DNA of 39,531 nucleotides, taken from positions 1 through 39,531 of the forward strand of contig JBBDWV010000017.1 of assembly GCA_040902655.1 (NCBI GenBank), written 5' to 3'. A model generated the notes under the pieces. The model saw nothing but the letters and a program-made list of their open reading frames with translations, searched no databases and was not told where the DNA came from. This document shows, piece after piece, positions 31,932-39,531 of this stretch. The stretch comes from Mycobacteriales bacterium (GTDB taxonomy: Bacteria > Actinomycetota > Actinomycetes > Mycobacteriales > SCTD01). Numbering within the stretch: position 1 is the first letter of the stretch; each line of letters opens with the position of its first letter. Position numbers and translations under genes: made by a program.

Positions 31932-33035
31932 ATGACTGTCACAGCCGGCATCGAGAAGGTGCCGAGCAGCTCGCCGCGCAGCGACGCCGAGCGTGCGGCG
32001 CTGATGGCCGACCCGGGGTTCGGGCGGGTCCACACCGACCACATGGTGGCGATCCGCTGGAGCATCGACAAGGGTTGGCACGACGCCAGACTGACGGCGT
32101 ACGAGCCGCTGCAGCTCGACCCGTCGGCGATGGTGCTGCACTACGGCCAGGCCATCTTCGAAGGGCTCAAGGCCTACCGCCAGCCGGACGGGGGGGTCGC
32201 CGTCTTCCGGCCGGAGGAGAACGCCCGGCGCTTCAACCGCTCCGCCGCCCGCCTGGCCATGCCTGAGCTGCCGGCCGAGCTGTTCCTGTCGTCGGTCGAC
32301 GCGCTGGTCGAGGCCGACCGCGCCTGGGTGCCGACCGCCGAGGGCCAGAGCCTGTATCTGCGGCCCTTCATGATCGCCACCGAGGGGCAGGTCGGCATGC
32401 GCCCCGCGCAGGAGTACCTCTTCCTGCTGATCGCCTTCCCGGTGACGCCCTTCTTCCCAGGCGAGGTCAAGCCGGTGACGGTGTGGCTGTCCGACGAGTA
32501 CGTCCGCGCGGCCGTCGGCGGCACCGGCGAGGCCAAGTGCGCCGGCAACTACGCCGGCAGCCTGCTGGCCCAGCGCCAGGCAGCCGAGCAGGGATGCGAC
32601 CAGGTCGTGTGGCTCGACGCGGTGGAGCGGCGCTGGGTCGAGGAGATGGGCGGGATGAACCTGTTCTTCGTCCTGTCCGGGGCGGACGGCGGGGCCCGGC
32701 TGCTCACTCCGGCGCTGACCGGCACGCTGCTGCCCGGCGTGGTCCGCGATTCGTTGCTCCGGCTCGCGCCGGAGCTCGGGCTCCCGGTCGAGCAGGGGCG
32801 GCTGTCGGTCGACGACTGGCGCAAGGGCGTCGCGGACGGTTCGCTGACCGAGGTCTTCGCGTGCGGTACGGCAGCGGTCATCGCGCCGGTCGGGCACGTG
32901 AAGGGCCCGACAGGCGAGTGGACGATGGGCGACGGCTCGCCCGGCCCGGTCACGCTCCGGCTGCGCGCGGCGCTGCTCGACCTGCAGTACGGCCGGGCCG
33001 CCGACCCGCACGGCTGGATGCGCCGGGTGGGCTGA
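31932..33035 (+). CDS. ilvE: Branched-chain amino acid aminotransferase
   Basis: PLP-dependent transaminase for the last step to Val, Leu and Ile. It has 367 residues, type II BCAT. The fold-type IV core includes LHYGQAIFEGLKAYR, the PLP lysine K202 in GEAKCAGNYAGSLLAQ, and WVEEMGGMNLFFV. The C-terminal EVFACGTAAVIAPVG binds the cofactor phosphate. ATG 31932 is preceded by GGAGAGAG. The FAH-family gene begins 1 nt after its stop, so ilvE, this gene and gltX form a tight unit. Confidence 0.96.
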   Translation: MTVTAGIEKVPSSSPRSDAERAALMADPGFGRVHTDHMVAIRWSIDKGWHDARLTAYEPLQLDPSAMVLHYGQAIFEGLKAYRQPDGGVAVFRPEENARRFNRSAARLAMPELPAELFLSSVDALVEADRAWVPTAEGQSLYLRPFMIATEGQVGMRPAQEYLFLLIAFPVTPFFPGEVKPVTVWLSDEYVRAAVGGTGEAKCAGNYAGSLLAQRQAAEQGCDQVVWLDAVERRWVEEMGGMNLFFVLSGADGGARLLTPALTGTLLPGVVRDSLLRLAPELGLPVEQGRLSVDDWRKGVADGSLTEVFACGTAAVIAPVGHVKGPTGEWTMGDGSPGPVTLRLRAALLDLQYGRAADPHGWMRRVG

Positions 33036-33036
33036 G

Positions 33037-33822
33037 GTGCGCATCGCCCGTTACGCCCGCTCCGGCGACATCGCCTTCGGCCTGGTGGAGGGCTCCGGTG
33101 CGGACCTGTCGCTCGCGCCCCTGCAGGGCCACCCGCTGTTCGACCCGACGCCGACGGGCGAGGTCGTCGCGTTGTCCGCCGTCCGCCTGCTCGCTCCGAC
33201 CCAGCCGATCAACGTCGTGTGTATCGGCAAGAACTACGCCGACCACGTACGCGAGATGGCCGGCCTCACCGCCGGGCCGGCCGATCCGGGCATCCCCACG
33301 GTCTTCCTCAAGCCGGCCACCTCGGTCATCGGCGCCGGGGACCCGATCCGGCTGCCGGCCGCCGCCGGCCGGGTCGAGCACGAGGCGGAGCTGGCCGTCG
33401 TCATCGGCAAGCCGGCGCGGGACCTGTCCACCGGCAACGCCCTGGCCCACGTGTGGGGCTACACCGCCGCCAACGACGTCACCGCGCGCGAGCAGCAGAA
33501 GAGCGACGGGCAGTGGACCCGCGGCAAGGGCCACGACACCTTCTGCCCGCTCGGGCCGTGGATCGAGACCGACCTCGACCCGAGCGACCTGCGGGTGCGC
33601 TGCGAGGTGGACGAGGTGCTCCGTCAGGACGGCAACACCCGCGACCTGCTGCACGACGTGCCGGCGATCCTGGCGTTCGTCACCTCTTTCATGACGCTGC
33701 TGCCCGGTGACGTCGTGCTCACCGGGACCCCCGCGGGCGTCGGGCCCCTGGTGCCGGGTGAGCAGGTCGCCGTCGAGGTCGAAGGGATCGGCACCCTCAC
33801 CAATCCGGTGGTGGCGCGGTGA
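33037..33822 (+). CDS. Fumarylacetoacetate hydrolase (FAH) family protein
   Basis: A 261-residue protein. A short N-terminal DUF2437-like domain (about 1-55) is followed by the FAH fold: CIGKNYADHVREM, PTVFLKPATSVIGAGDPI, the metal-binding glutamates in VEHEAELAVVIGK, GYTAANDVTARE, KGHDTFCPLGPWI and DVVLTGTPAGVG. Such enzymes are hydrolases, hydratases or oxaloacetate decarboxylases, and the substrate cannot be told. GTG start 1 nt after ilvE; the stop overlaps gltX (GTGA). This position before gltX is common in Actinomycetes. Confidence 0.88.
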   Translation: MRIARYARSGDIAFGLVEGSGADLSLAPLQGHPLFDPTPTGEVVALSAVRLLAPTQPINVVCIGKNYADHVREMAGLTAGPADPGIPTVFLKPATSVIGAGDPIRLPAAAGRVEHEAELAVVIGKPARDLSTGNALAHVWGYTAANDVTAREQQKSDGQWTRGKGHDTFCPLGPWIETDLDPSDLRVRCEVDEVLRQDGNTRDLLHDVPAILAFVTSFMTLLPGDVVLTGTPAGVGPLVPGEQVAVEVEGIGTLTNPVVAR

Positions 33823-35309
33823 GCGTGCGCGTGCGCGTCGCGCCCTCGCCGACGGGCGACCCCCACGTCGGGACGGCGTACATGTCCCTGTTCAACCTGG
33901 CCTTCGCCCGGCAGCAGGGTGGGCAGTTCGTGCTGCGCGTCGAGGACACCGACCGGGCGCGTTTCCGGGCCGACAGCGAGCAGCAGGTGTACGACACGCT
34001 GCGCTGGCTCGGCCTCGACTGGGACGAGGGCCCCGACAGGGGCGGCGCCTACGCGCCGTACCGGCAGAGCGAGCGACTCGACACCTACCGGCCGCACGTC
34101 GACCGGCTGCTGGCGGAGGGGCACGCCTACCTGTGCTGGTGCAGCGGCGAGCGGCTGAAGGCGATGCGCGAGGACCAGCAGAAGCGCAAGGTGCCGACCG
34201 GCTACGACCGGCTGTGCGTCGGCAAGGTCGAGACCGAACGCGCGGCGCTGCCAGGTTTCTCGCCGACTCCGGTGGTCCGCATGCTGGTGCCGGAGGACCC
34301 GCCGCTGTCCTTCGTCGACCTGATCCGGGGGCAGGTGTCGGCGCCGCGACCGGACGACCAGGTGATCCTCAAGGGGGACGGCTTCCCGACCTACCACCTG
34401 GCCGTGGTCGTGGACGACCACCTGATGGGGATCACCCACGTCGTCCGCGGCGAGGAGTGGATCTCCTCCACGCCCAAGCACCTGCTGCTGTTCGACTGGC
34501 TGGGCTGGGAGCGGCCGCAGTTCGCGCACATGCCGCTGCTGCGCAACATCGACAAGAGCAAGATCTCCAAGCGGAAGAACCCCGCGGCCCGGCTGACCTG
34601 GTTCCAGGAGCAGGGTTACCTGCCGGAGGCGCTGCTGAACTTCCTCGGGCTGCTCGGCTACTCGCTGCCCGAGGCGGAGAAAGAGATCTTCTCCTTCGCC
34701 GAGATGTCCGCGAGCTTCGACTGGACGCGGGTCAACACGGTCGGGCCGGTGTTCGACCTCGACAAGCTGGGCTGGCTGAACGGCCACTACGTCCGGGAGC
34801 TGTCCGAGGCCGATTTCGCCTCGCGGGTGCTGCCGTTCCTGCAGCGTGCGGGTCTGGTCGCCGATCCCGCCGGGGCCGGCGAGCTGGCGCTGGTGTCGGC
34901 GATGGTGCCGGCCGTGCAGACCCGGGTAGCAGTGCTGAGCGAGTTGCCGGAGCTGGTCGGCTTCCTGTTCGTGCCGGAGGAGGACTTCGCCGTCGACCCG
35001 GCGGCTGCGGCCAAGGCACTCACGCCGGCGAACGCGCCGGTGCTCACGGCCGCGGCGAAGGCCCTCGAGGGCGTGGGGGAGTGGACGGCGACCGCTGTCC
35101 AGGCGGCCGTGGACGCCGCGCTGCTCGAGGGCGGGCTGGGCCTGAAGCGCAACAAGGCCTACCTGCCGCTGCGCGCCGCCGTCTGCGGGCGGGCGATCGC
35201 GCCGCCGCTGGACGAGTCGATCGCGCTGCTGGGGCGCGAGCGGGCGCTGCGACGGCTGCGGGCGGCGGCGGTCGCGGCTGCGGGCGAGCCGGCCGGCGAC
35301 GTCGGCTAG
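33819..35309 (+). CDS. gltX: Glutamyl-tRNA synthetase (probably non-discriminating)
   Basis: Class I synthetase charging tRNA-Glu and, in organisms with GatCAB, probably also tRNA-Gln with glutamate. It has 496 residues. It has the HIGH-type motif PSPTGDPHVGTAY at the N-terminus, FVLRVEDTDRARF, and the KMSKS-equivalent KSKISKRKNP (about 245-254). An alpha-helical anticodon-binding domain follows. The GTG start overlaps the preceding stop. The stop codon TAG itself is part of a TAGACT -10 box for the downstream tRNA genes. Non-discrimination is inferred from the indirect pathway, not from a diagnostic residue. Confidence 0.95.
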   Translation: MSVRVRVAPSPTGDPHVGTAYMSLFNLAFARQQGGQFVLRVEDTDRARFRADSEQQVYDTLRWLGLDWDEGPDRGGAYAPYRQSERLDTYRPHVDRLLAEGHAYLCWCSGERLKAMREDQQKRKVPTGYDRLCVGKVETERAALPGFSPTPVVRMLVPEDPPLSFVDLIRGQVSAPRPDDQVILKGDGFPTYHLAVVVDDHLMGITHVVRGEEWISSTPKHLLLFDWLGWERPQFAHMPLLRNIDKSKISKRKNPAARLTWFQEQGYLPEALLNFLGLLGYSLPEAEKEIFSFAEMSASFDWTRVNTVGPVFDLDKLGWLNGHYVRELSEADFASRVLPFLQRAGLVADPAGAGELALVSAMVPAVQTRVAVLSELPELVGFLFVPEEDFAVDPAAAAKALTPANAPVLTAAAKALEGVGEWTATAVQAAVDAALLEGGLGLKRNKAYLPLRAAVCGRAIAPPLDESIALLGRERALRRLRAAAVAAAGEPAGDVG

Positions 35310-35312
35310 ACT
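35307..35312 (+). promoter_or_regulatory. -10 box TAGACT for the tRNA-Gln/tRNA-Glu unit
   Basis: TAGACT overlaps the gltX stop codon and lies 39 nt before tRNA-Gln. No strong -35 is visible in the GC-rich gltX end. The tRNAs could also be read through from gltX. Confidence 0.5.
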
Positions 35313-35351
35313 CTCTCGCGGACCGCAGGGGCGACCCCCCGGCGGCTCCTG

Positions 35352-35423
35352 TGGGGTATGGGGTAATTGGCAGCCCGGCGGTTTCTGGTTCCGTTAGTCT
35401 TGGTTCGAGTCCAGGTACCCCAG
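35352..35423 (+). tRNA. tRNA-Gln (anticodon CUG)
   Basis: A 72-nt cloverleaf. The acceptor TGGGGTA pairs with TACCCCA (35416-35422), with discriminator G, U8 present and a T-loop TTCGAGT. The anticodon loop TTCTGGT gives CTG. The closing anticodon pair is an unusual U31-U39 apposition and position 27-43 is G-U. The weak first pair U1-A72 is normal for tRNA-Gln. CCA is not encoded. Confidence 0.93.
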
Positions 35424-35469
35424 CGTAGGACCGGTCTTCTCGGCTGACCGGACAAGTTCATCTTCCTAG

Positions 35470-35542
35470 GGCCCCGTCGTCTAGCGGCCTAGGACGCCGC
35501 CCTCTCACGGCGGTAGCGCGAGTTCGAATCTCGTCGGGGCTA
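35470..35542 (+). tRNA. tRNA-Glu (anticodon CUC)
   Basis: A 73-nt cloverleaf. The acceptor GGCCCCG pairs with CGGGGCT (G1-U72), U8 is present, and the D-loop includes TAGCGGCCTAGGA. The anticodon arm CGCCG/CGGCG has the loop CCCTCTCA region giving CTC. The T-arm GCGAG/CTCGT has loop TTCGAAT. The discriminator is A and CCA is not encoded. A 46-nt spacer with a small GACCGGTC-type hairpin separates it from tRNA-Gln. Confidence 0.93.
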
Positions 35543-35552
35543 CGTGCAGCAT

Positions 35553-35597
35553 GGCCGGAGAGCCTGTCGTCCTTCTCGGACGGCAGGCTCTCCGGCC
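35553..35597. terminator. Long hairpin terminator after the tRNA genes
   Basis: A 20-bp arm (35553-35572) pairs with 35578-35597 around TTCTC, with a single G-U pair. The arms start GGCCGGAGAGCC and end GGCTCTCCGGCC. There is no T-run. It lies between the tRNA genes and a convergent reverse-strand gene, so it can serve both. Confidence 0.8.
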
Positions 35598-35603
35598 GAT
35601 GTG

Positions 35604-35834
35604 CTACCCCGCGACGAGCCGCAGCGGCGGCTGCGCGGGACGGGCCGGAGCCAGCTCCTGCGGAGTTCCCCAGGAGCCGTGCAGGGCGTCCAGCAGCGCC
35701 GCAGGCACGTGCCGTACCGGCGCCGCCGCCATCGCGGTCACCGCCCGTTCGCCGCCCATCCGCACGACGTGCAGGTCCAGCACGTCGGCAGCGGGGCGCG
35801 GGGACGGCAGGACGGCGCGGTGCGAGGCGGTCAC
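35604..35834 (-). CDS. Small hypothetical protein
   Basis: A 76-residue frame with strong GC at third positions and no resemblance to anything I know. A segment ADVLDLHVVRMGGERAVTAM looks like beta-strand plus turn, then RHVPAALLDALHGSWGTPQ. The frame is open further upstream into ndgR. A GGAGG site at about 35874 is not followed by a usable start codon. GTG 35834 is the best start but has no good ribosome binding site, so the true 5' end is uncertain. Same strand as ndgR, 77 bp after its stop. Confidence 0.45.
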   Translation of the reverse strand: MTASHRAVLPSPRPAADVLDLHVVRMGGERAVTAMAAAPVRHVPAALLDALHGSWGTPQELAPARPAQPPLRLVAG

Positions 35835-35911
35835 GTCACCGGTCTCGACCTGAACGTCGCAGCCCTTGACCCTCCAGCGTCGTCCTTCCTCGTCCGACCG
35901 GGACGTACGGC

Positions 35912-36604
35912 TCAGGCGCGCGCCAGCTCCGCGGCCGCGCCGAGCACCGCCTCGGCGTGCAGCCGGCCGGGGAAGCGGGTGAGGCGCTCCAGCGGCCCGC
36001 TCACACTGACGGCGGCCAGCACCCGGCCGTCGCGGGTCCGCACCGGCGCGGAGACCGAGGCCACGCCGGACTCCCGCTCGGCCACCGAGTGCGCCCAGCC
36101 GCGCCGGCGCACCTCCGACAGCGTCCTCGGCGTGAAGGCTGCCGACCGCACCAGCGGGTCCTCGGGCGCCCACGCCAGCAGCACCTGGGCGGCCGACCCG
36201 GCGGTCATCGGCAGCGACGTACCGACCGGAACGGTGTCGCGCAGGCCGCTGCCGCGTTCGGCCGCCGCGACGCAGACCCGCCGGTCACCCTGCCGCCGGT
36301 AGAGCTGGACGCTCTCCCCGGTGGTGTCGCGCAGCCGGGCCAGCACGCCGGCGGCCCGGTCGAGCAGCGCGTCGCCCGCGGATCCGCCGGCCAACTCGGC
36401 CAGCCGTGACCCCAGTCGCCACCGGCCCTCCCGGTCGCGGGCCAGCAGCCGGTGCACCTCGAGCGCGACCGCCAGCCGGTGCACCGTCGCCCGGGACAGC
36501 CCCGTGTGCTCGACGAGAGCGGCCAGGCTTCCCGCCCCGGCCTGCACCGCCCCGAGCACGAGCACGGACTTGTCCAGGACGCCGACTCCGCTAGTCTGTT
36601 CCAC
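35912..36604 (-). CDS. ndgR: IclR-family regulator NdgR/LtbR (leucine and amino-acid biosynthesis)
   Basis: A 230-residue IclR-type regulator divergent from leuCD, the position of NdgR in Streptomyces and LtbR in Corynebacterium. The N-terminus [16 protein letters not shown] and winged-helix [20 protein letters not shown] (about 23-42) are followed by the IclR effector domain ([54 protein letters not shown]). The GTG at 36604 is chosen because a -10-like CAGTAT ends 6 nt upstream and the family starts with this core. A perfect palindrome sits between its -35 and -10, implying autoregulation together with control of leuCD. Confidence 0.9.
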   Translation of the reverse strand: MEQTSGVGVLDKSVLVLGAVQAGAGSLAALVEHTGLSRATVHRLAVALEVHRLLARDREGRWRLGSRLAELAGGSAGDALLDRAAGVLARLRDTTGESVQLYRRQGDRRVCVAAAERGSGLRDTVPVGTSLPMTAGSAAQVLLAWAPEDPLVRSAAFTPRTLSEVRRRGWAHSVAERESGVASVSAPVRTRDGRVLAAVSVSGPLERLTRFPGRLHAEAVLGAAAELARA

Positions 36605-36610
36605 GTCGTG

Positions 36611-36640
36611 ATACTGCCATCTCACAATGTGAGATGCCAA
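36611..36640 (-). promoter_or_regulatory. ndgR promoter (TTGGCA, 18 bp, CAGTAT)
   Basis: On the reverse strand TTGGCA (36640-36635) and CAGTAT (36616-36611) are 18 bp apart. CAGTAT ends 6 nt before GTG 36604, so the transcript is probably leaderless. Confidence 0.55.
36618..36636. promoter_or_regulatory. Perfect 19-bp palindromic operator in the ndgR-leuC intergenic region
   Basis: CATCTCACAATGTGAGATG has 9-bp perfect arms around one base. It fills the spacer of the ndgR promoter and lies 15 bp before the leuC start. IclR-type regulators usually bind such sites next to their own gene, so NdgR is the expected ligand. Confidence 0.75.
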
Positions 36641-36651
36641 GGAGGTCGGTC

Positions 36652-38052
36652 ATGGGACGCACGCTCGCCGAGAAGGTCTGGGACGCCCACGTCGTCCGGC
36701 GCAGGCAGGACGAGCCCGATCTCCTCTACATCGACCTCCACCTCGTGCACGAGGTGACCAGTCCGCAGGCCTTCGACAGCCTGCGGCTGGCCGGCCGCGG
36801 CGTCCGCCGCCCGGACCTGACGCTGGCGACGGAGGACCACAACGTCCCGACGACCGGACTGCAGATCGACGACCCGATCAGCCGCAAGCAGGTCGAGACC
36901 CTGCGCGCGAACTGCGCGGAGTTCGGCATCCGGCTGCACCCGATGGGCGACGCCGGCCAGGGAATCGTGCACGTGATCGGCCCGCAGCTGGGGGTCACCC
37001 AGCCCGGCATGACGATCGTCTGCGGAGACAGCCACACCAGCACCCACGGCGCCTTCGGTGCGCTCGCCTTCGGTATCGGCACCAGCGAGGTGGAGCACGT
37101 CCTCGCGACACAGACCCTGCCCCTGGTGCGCCCGCGGACGATGGCCGTCACCGTCGAAGGTCAGCTGCAGCCCGGCGTCACGGCCAAAGACCTCGTGCTG
37201 GCGCTCATCGCCCAGGTCGGGACCGGCGGCGGCCAGGGCCACGTCGTGGAGTACCGCGGGGAGGCCATCCGGTCGTTGTCCATGGAGGGCCGGATGACGG
37301 TCTGCAACATGAGCATCGAGTGGGGTGCGCGGGCCGGGATGATCGCACCGGACGAGACGACCTACGGCTACCTGCAGGGCCGTCCGCATGCCCCACGGGG
37401 GGCCGACTGGGACACCGCCGTGCAGACGTGGGAGCAGCTGCGCACCGACGACGACGCGAGCTTCGACCGCGAGGTGTTCCTCGACGCCTCCGCCGTCACC
37501 CCCTTCGTCACCTGGGGCACCAACCCCGGACAGGGCGTCTCCCTCGGCGCGCGCGTCCCGGACCCGCAGGCGATGCCGGCCGGCAACGAACGTGAGGCGG
37601 CCGAGCGCGCGCTGACCTACATGGGGCTGAAGGCCGGCACGGCGATGCGTGACGTCCGGGTGGACTCGGTGTTCCTCGGCTCGTGCACGAACGGCCGGAT
37701 GGAGGACCTGCGCGCCGCAGCCGAGGTGCTGAGGGGCCGCAAGGTCGCCGACGGTGTGCGCGCGATGGTCGTCCCCGGGTCGATGCTCGTGAAGCTGCAG
37801 GCCGAGCAGGAGGGCCTGGACGAGGTCTTCCGCGCTGCCGGCTTCGACTGGCGCAACGCCGGGTGCTCGATGTGCCTGGGCATGAATCCCGACATCCTGC
37901 AGCCGGGCGAGCGCAGCGCCTCCACGTCAAACCGCAACTTCGAAGGGCGGCAGGGCCGCGGCGGCCGCACCCATCTCGTCTCACCCGAGGTCGCCGCGGC
38001 CACCGCCGTGGTCGGCCGCCTGGCCGCTCCCGCCGACCTGCAGGAGGTCTAG
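36652..38052 (+). CDS. leuC: 3-Isopropylmalate dehydratase large subunit
   Basis: Aconitase-type isomerase in leucine synthesis, working as a heterodimer with LeuD. It has 466 residues. It has [60 protein letters not shown] and the [4Fe-4S] cysteines C345 ([11 protein letters not shown]), C405 and C408 ([12 protein letters not shown]). ATG 36652 follows AAGGAGG (36639-36645). Expression is probably controlled by NdgR at the palindrome upstream. Confidence 0.97.
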   Translation: MGRTLAEKVWDAHVVRRRQDEPDLLYIDLHLVHEVTSPQAFDSLRLAGRGVRRPDLTLATEDHNVPTTGLQIDDPISRKQVETLRANCAEFGIRLHPMGDAGQGIVHVIGPQLGVTQPGMTIVCGDSHTSTHGAFGALAFGIGTSEVEHVLATQTLPLVRPRTMAVTVEGQLQPGVTAKDLVLALIAQVGTGGGQGHVVEYRGEAIRSLSMEGRMTVCNMSIEWGARAGMIAPDETTYGYLQGRPHAPRGADWDTAVQTWEQLRTDDDASFDREVFLDASAVTPFVTWGTNPGQGVSLGARVPDPQAMPAGNEREAAERALTYMGLKAGTAMRDVRVDSVFLGSCTNGRMEDLRAAAEVLRGRKVADGVRAMVVPGSMLVKLQAEQEGLDEVFRAAGFDWRNAGCSMCLGMNPDILQPGERSASTSNRNFEGRQGRGGRTHLVSPEVAAATAVVGRLAAPADLQEV

Positions 38053-38055
38053 GAC

Positions 38056-38649
38056 ATGGAAGCCTTCACGACGCACACCGGCCGGGCGGTCCCGCTGCGC
38101 CGCAGCGACGTCGACACCGACCAGATCATCCCCAGCGACTGGCTCAAGCGGGTCGAGCGGACCGGCTTCGGTGCCGGCCTGTTCAGCGAGTGGCGCGAGG
38201 ACCCCGACTTCGTCCTGAACGCCCCTCGGTACCACGGCGCGAGCATCCTGCTGGCCGGGGAGAACTTCGGTACCGGCTCGTCCCGGGAGCACGCCGCATG
38301 GGCGCTGCAGGACTTCGGCTTCCGCACCGTCGTCAGCCCCCGCTTCGGTGACATCTTCCGCAGTAATGCCCTGAAGACCGGCCTGGTCCCGGTCCAGCTC
38401 CCCTCCGACGTGGTCGAGCAGCTCATGGCCCTGGTCGAGCAGGACCCGGAGGTCGAGGTCGTGGTCGACCTCGGTGCCCGCGAGCTGCGGGCCCCCGGCC
38501 TGGTGGCAGCCTTCCCCCTCGATGACTTCACCCGGTGGCGGCTGATGGAGGGACTGGACGACATCGGACTCACCCTGCGTGTCGAGCAGGACATTTCGAC
38601 CTTCGAGTCCTCGCGGCCGGGACACCTGCCCACGACGACCAGTGCATGA
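38056..38649 (+). CDS. leuD: 3-Isopropylmalate dehydratase small subunit
   Basis: The swivel domain of isopropylmalate isomerase. It has 197 residues. It has [39 protein letters not shown] (the substrate-binding loop) and [17 protein letters not shown]. Its AGGAGG ribosome binding site lies inside the end of leuC. The stop overlaps the start of the next small gene (ATGA). Confidence 0.97.
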   Translation: MEAFTTHTGRAVPLRRSDVDTDQIIPSDWLKRVERTGFGAGLFSEWREDPDFVLNAPRYHGASILLAGENFGTGSSREHAAWALQDFGFRTVVSPRFGDIFRSNALKTGLVPVQLPSDVVEQLMALVEQDPEVEVVVDLGARELRAPGLVAAFPLDDFTRWRLMEGLDDIGLTLRVEQDISTFESSRPGHLPTTTSA

Positions 38650-38879
38650 GCGACGACCTCGCCGCCGACCTGGCGGTGCGGCTGCGCGATGCCCACCGGC
38701 GGGTCAGCTCCCTCGAGCTGCCGGAGGATGAAAAGTCCTGCGTCGCAAGAAGACTCATAGCGCTCACCGACGCGTCGAAGCGCGATCTCGCTGCGGCCTC
38801 GCGTCGCCTGGATCTGCTGCTGGCCGATCTGGACGCAGGTCGTGCTCCCACTGCTGAGGAGCCACAGGGGTCCTGCTAG
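38646..38879 (+). CDS. Small hypothetical protein, helical
   Basis: A 77-residue protein coupled to leuD by an ATGA overlap. It is nearly all charged helix ([20 protein letters not shown] and [20 protein letters not shown]), suggesting a coiled coil or helical hairpin, with a short tail ending in Cys. I do not know a function. Its place between leuD and hup and the tight coupling support a real gene. Confidence 0.7.
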   Translation: MSDDLAADLAVRLRDAHRRVSSLELPEDEKSCVARRLIALTDASKRDLAAASRRLDLLLADLDAGRAPTAEEPQGSC

Positions 38880-38920
38880 CGCCTGCGAAGACGGGCAAAG
38901 TCCCTGCGACACAAGGAAGT

Positions 38921-38965
38921 GTGGTCGCCGTGGTCGTTGTGGTCGGCGCTTCAGGCGCCTACCGT
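38921..38965 (+). promoter_or_regulatory. hup promoter with repeated GTGGTCG motif
   Basis: TTGTGG (38937-38942) and TACCGT (38960-38965) are spaced by 17 bp. GTGGTCG occurs three times at a 9-bp step (38921, 38930, 38939), the last overlapping the -35. GGCGC and GCGCC around TTCAG (38945-38959) form an inverted repeat inside the spacer. Confidence 0.6.
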
Positions 38966-39016
38966 GCGCGATCAAGGGGCAGAGCGCCTCGGCAGTTCCA
39001 GTGAAGGGGACCCGTC

Positions 39017-39531
39017 GTGAACAAGTCCGAGCTGATCGAGGCGGTCACCGAGAGGCTCGGTGACCGGAAGACCGCGAGCAACGCTGTCGAGGCCTTCGTC
39101 GACGCCATCACCCGCGCCGTCGCGAAGGGCGAGAAGGTCGGCATCAGCGGCTTCGGTGTCTTCGAGCGTGTCGACCGGGCCGCCCGCACCGCGCGCAATC
39201 CGGCCACCGGCGCTGCCGTGAAGCTGAAGAAGACGTCGGTGCCGAAATTCCGCCCGGGCCAGGGCTTCAAGGACATCGTCAGCGGCGCCAAGAAGGTGCC
39301 ACCGCCGGCGGCGTCGGCCTCCCGTGCGGTGACTGCCCGGGCCGGCAGGCCGGCCACGGAGGCCCCGGCCAAGGCGGCGAAGGCTCCGGCCAAGGCGGCG
39401 AAGGCTCCGGCCAAGGCGGCGAAGGCTCCGGCCAAGGCCCCGGCCAAGACGACCGTGAAGGCTCCGGCCAAGAAGGCCGTGAAGGCTCCGGCCAAGAAGG
39501 CCGTGAAGGCTCCGGCCAAGAAGGCCGTGAA
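39017..39531 (+). CDS. HU-family nucleoid protein with Lys/Ala/Pro-rich tail (3' end outside the window)
   Basis: Two-part actinobacterial HU (HupB/HupS type). GTG 39017, preceded by GAAGGGG, opens a 90-residue HU domain: NKSELIEAVTERLGDRKTAS, VGISGFGVFERVDRAARTAR, NPATG, VPKFRPGQGFKD. After a linker the tail has three KAPAKAA-type and then at least three KAPAKKAV-type repeats, with no stop before the end of the window (171 codons seen). The tail resembles histone H1-like tails and would bind and bridge DNA. The position after leuCD matches hupB in mycobacteria and hupS in Streptomyces. Confidence 0.93.
   Translation, partial: MNKSELIEAVTERLGDRKTASNAVEAFVDAITRAVAKGEKVGISGFGVFERVDRAARTARNPATGAAVKLKKTSVPKFRPGQGFKDIVSGAKKVPPPAASASRAVTARAGRPATEAPAKAAKAPAKAAKAPAKAAKAPAKAPAKTTVKAPAKKAVKAPAKKAVKAPAKKAV
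39368..39430 (+). repeat. Three exact 21-bp tandem repeats in the hup tail
   Basis: The 21-bp unit beginning GCCAAGGCGGCGAAGG is repeated three times identically, coding for AKAAKAP. Confidence 0.92.
39455..39531 (+). repeat. 24-bp tandem repeats in the hup tail, continuing past the window
   Basis: The 24-bp unit beginning GTGAAGGCTCCGGCC is present three times identically (39455, 39479, 39503), with a fourth copy cut by the window edge. It codes for VKAPAKKA. Confidence 0.92.

Noticed and set aside
35544-36302. A forward open frame of about 250 codons after the tRNA genes.
   Set aside because: It starts in the hairpin terminator and is antisense to ndgR and the small gene, with low-complexity composition.
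39368-39531. Possible CRISPR or minisatellite outside genes.
   Set aside because: The repeats are in frame within the HU tail and have no spacers.

Overview
The window is a stretch of chromosome from a high-GC Gram-positive bacterium (Actinomycetes). The grounds are the very high GC at third codon positions, frequent GTG starts, many 4-8 bp stop/start overlaps, a HU protein with a Lys/Ala/Pro-rich tail of the mycobacterial HupB / Streptomyces HupS type, and a gene order (mnmA-ligA-gatCAB-ilvBNC-serA-leuB-gltX-tRNAs-ndgR-leuCD-hup) familiar from this class. I cannot name a genus. I see no rRNA, CRISPR array, insertion sequence or prophage.

Layout. (a) 1-8.3 kb: an adenylate-forming-enzyme homologue with degenerate catalytic motifs, cysteine desulfurase and mnmA (sulfur for tRNA 2-thiouridine), a convergent PAP2_3-type membrane phosphatase, a small unknown gene, a short MetE-like protein, NAD-dependent DNA ligase, and an unknown reverse-strand gene. 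(b) 8.3-12.4 kb: an ACT-domain protein divergent from gatCAB. (c) 12.4-16.0 kb: an accessory insertion holding one large restriction-modification protein. Its C-terminus looks like the tail of a RelB/YefM-type antitoxin and it overlaps a 43-codon remnant of a RelE toxin. (d) 16.0-18.3 kb, reverse strand: a YihY/BrkB membrane protein and a lipoprotein PQQ-type sugar dehydrogenase. (e) 18.3-38.9 kb: most of branched-chain amino acid synthesis (ilvD, ilvBNC, leuA, leuB, ilvE, leuCD) plus serA, broken up by a secreted metalloprotease, an alpha/beta hydrolase, an FAH-family protein, gltX, two tRNA genes and the IclR-type regulator ndgR. (f) 38.9 kb to the end: the hup gene, cut by the window edge.

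How the genes work together. IlvB/IlvN, IlvC, IlvD and IlvE make valine (and isoleucine), and LeuA, LeuCD, LeuB and IlvE make leucine. Regulation can be read in the DNA. A short Leu/Val-rich leader peptide and an intrinsic terminator precede ilvB. A Leu-rich leader peptide and a GC hairpin precede leuA. A perfect 19-bp palindrome lies between ndgR and leuC, inside the ndgR promoter. A perfect 16-bp palindrome covers the expected -35 position of leuB. GltX, tRNA-Gln(CUG), tRNA-Glu(CUC) and GatCAB together make up the indirect (transamidation) route to Gln-tRNA.

Many genes appear to be transcribed as leaderless mRNAs: a -10-like hexamer (TANNNT or close) ends exactly 6 nt before the start codon at several independent promoters, including that of the ilvB leader peptide. 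The most unusual items are the restriction-modification/antitoxin-tail/RelE-remnant junction, an unexplained long inverted repeat upstream of leuA, and the repeat-rich hup promoter.
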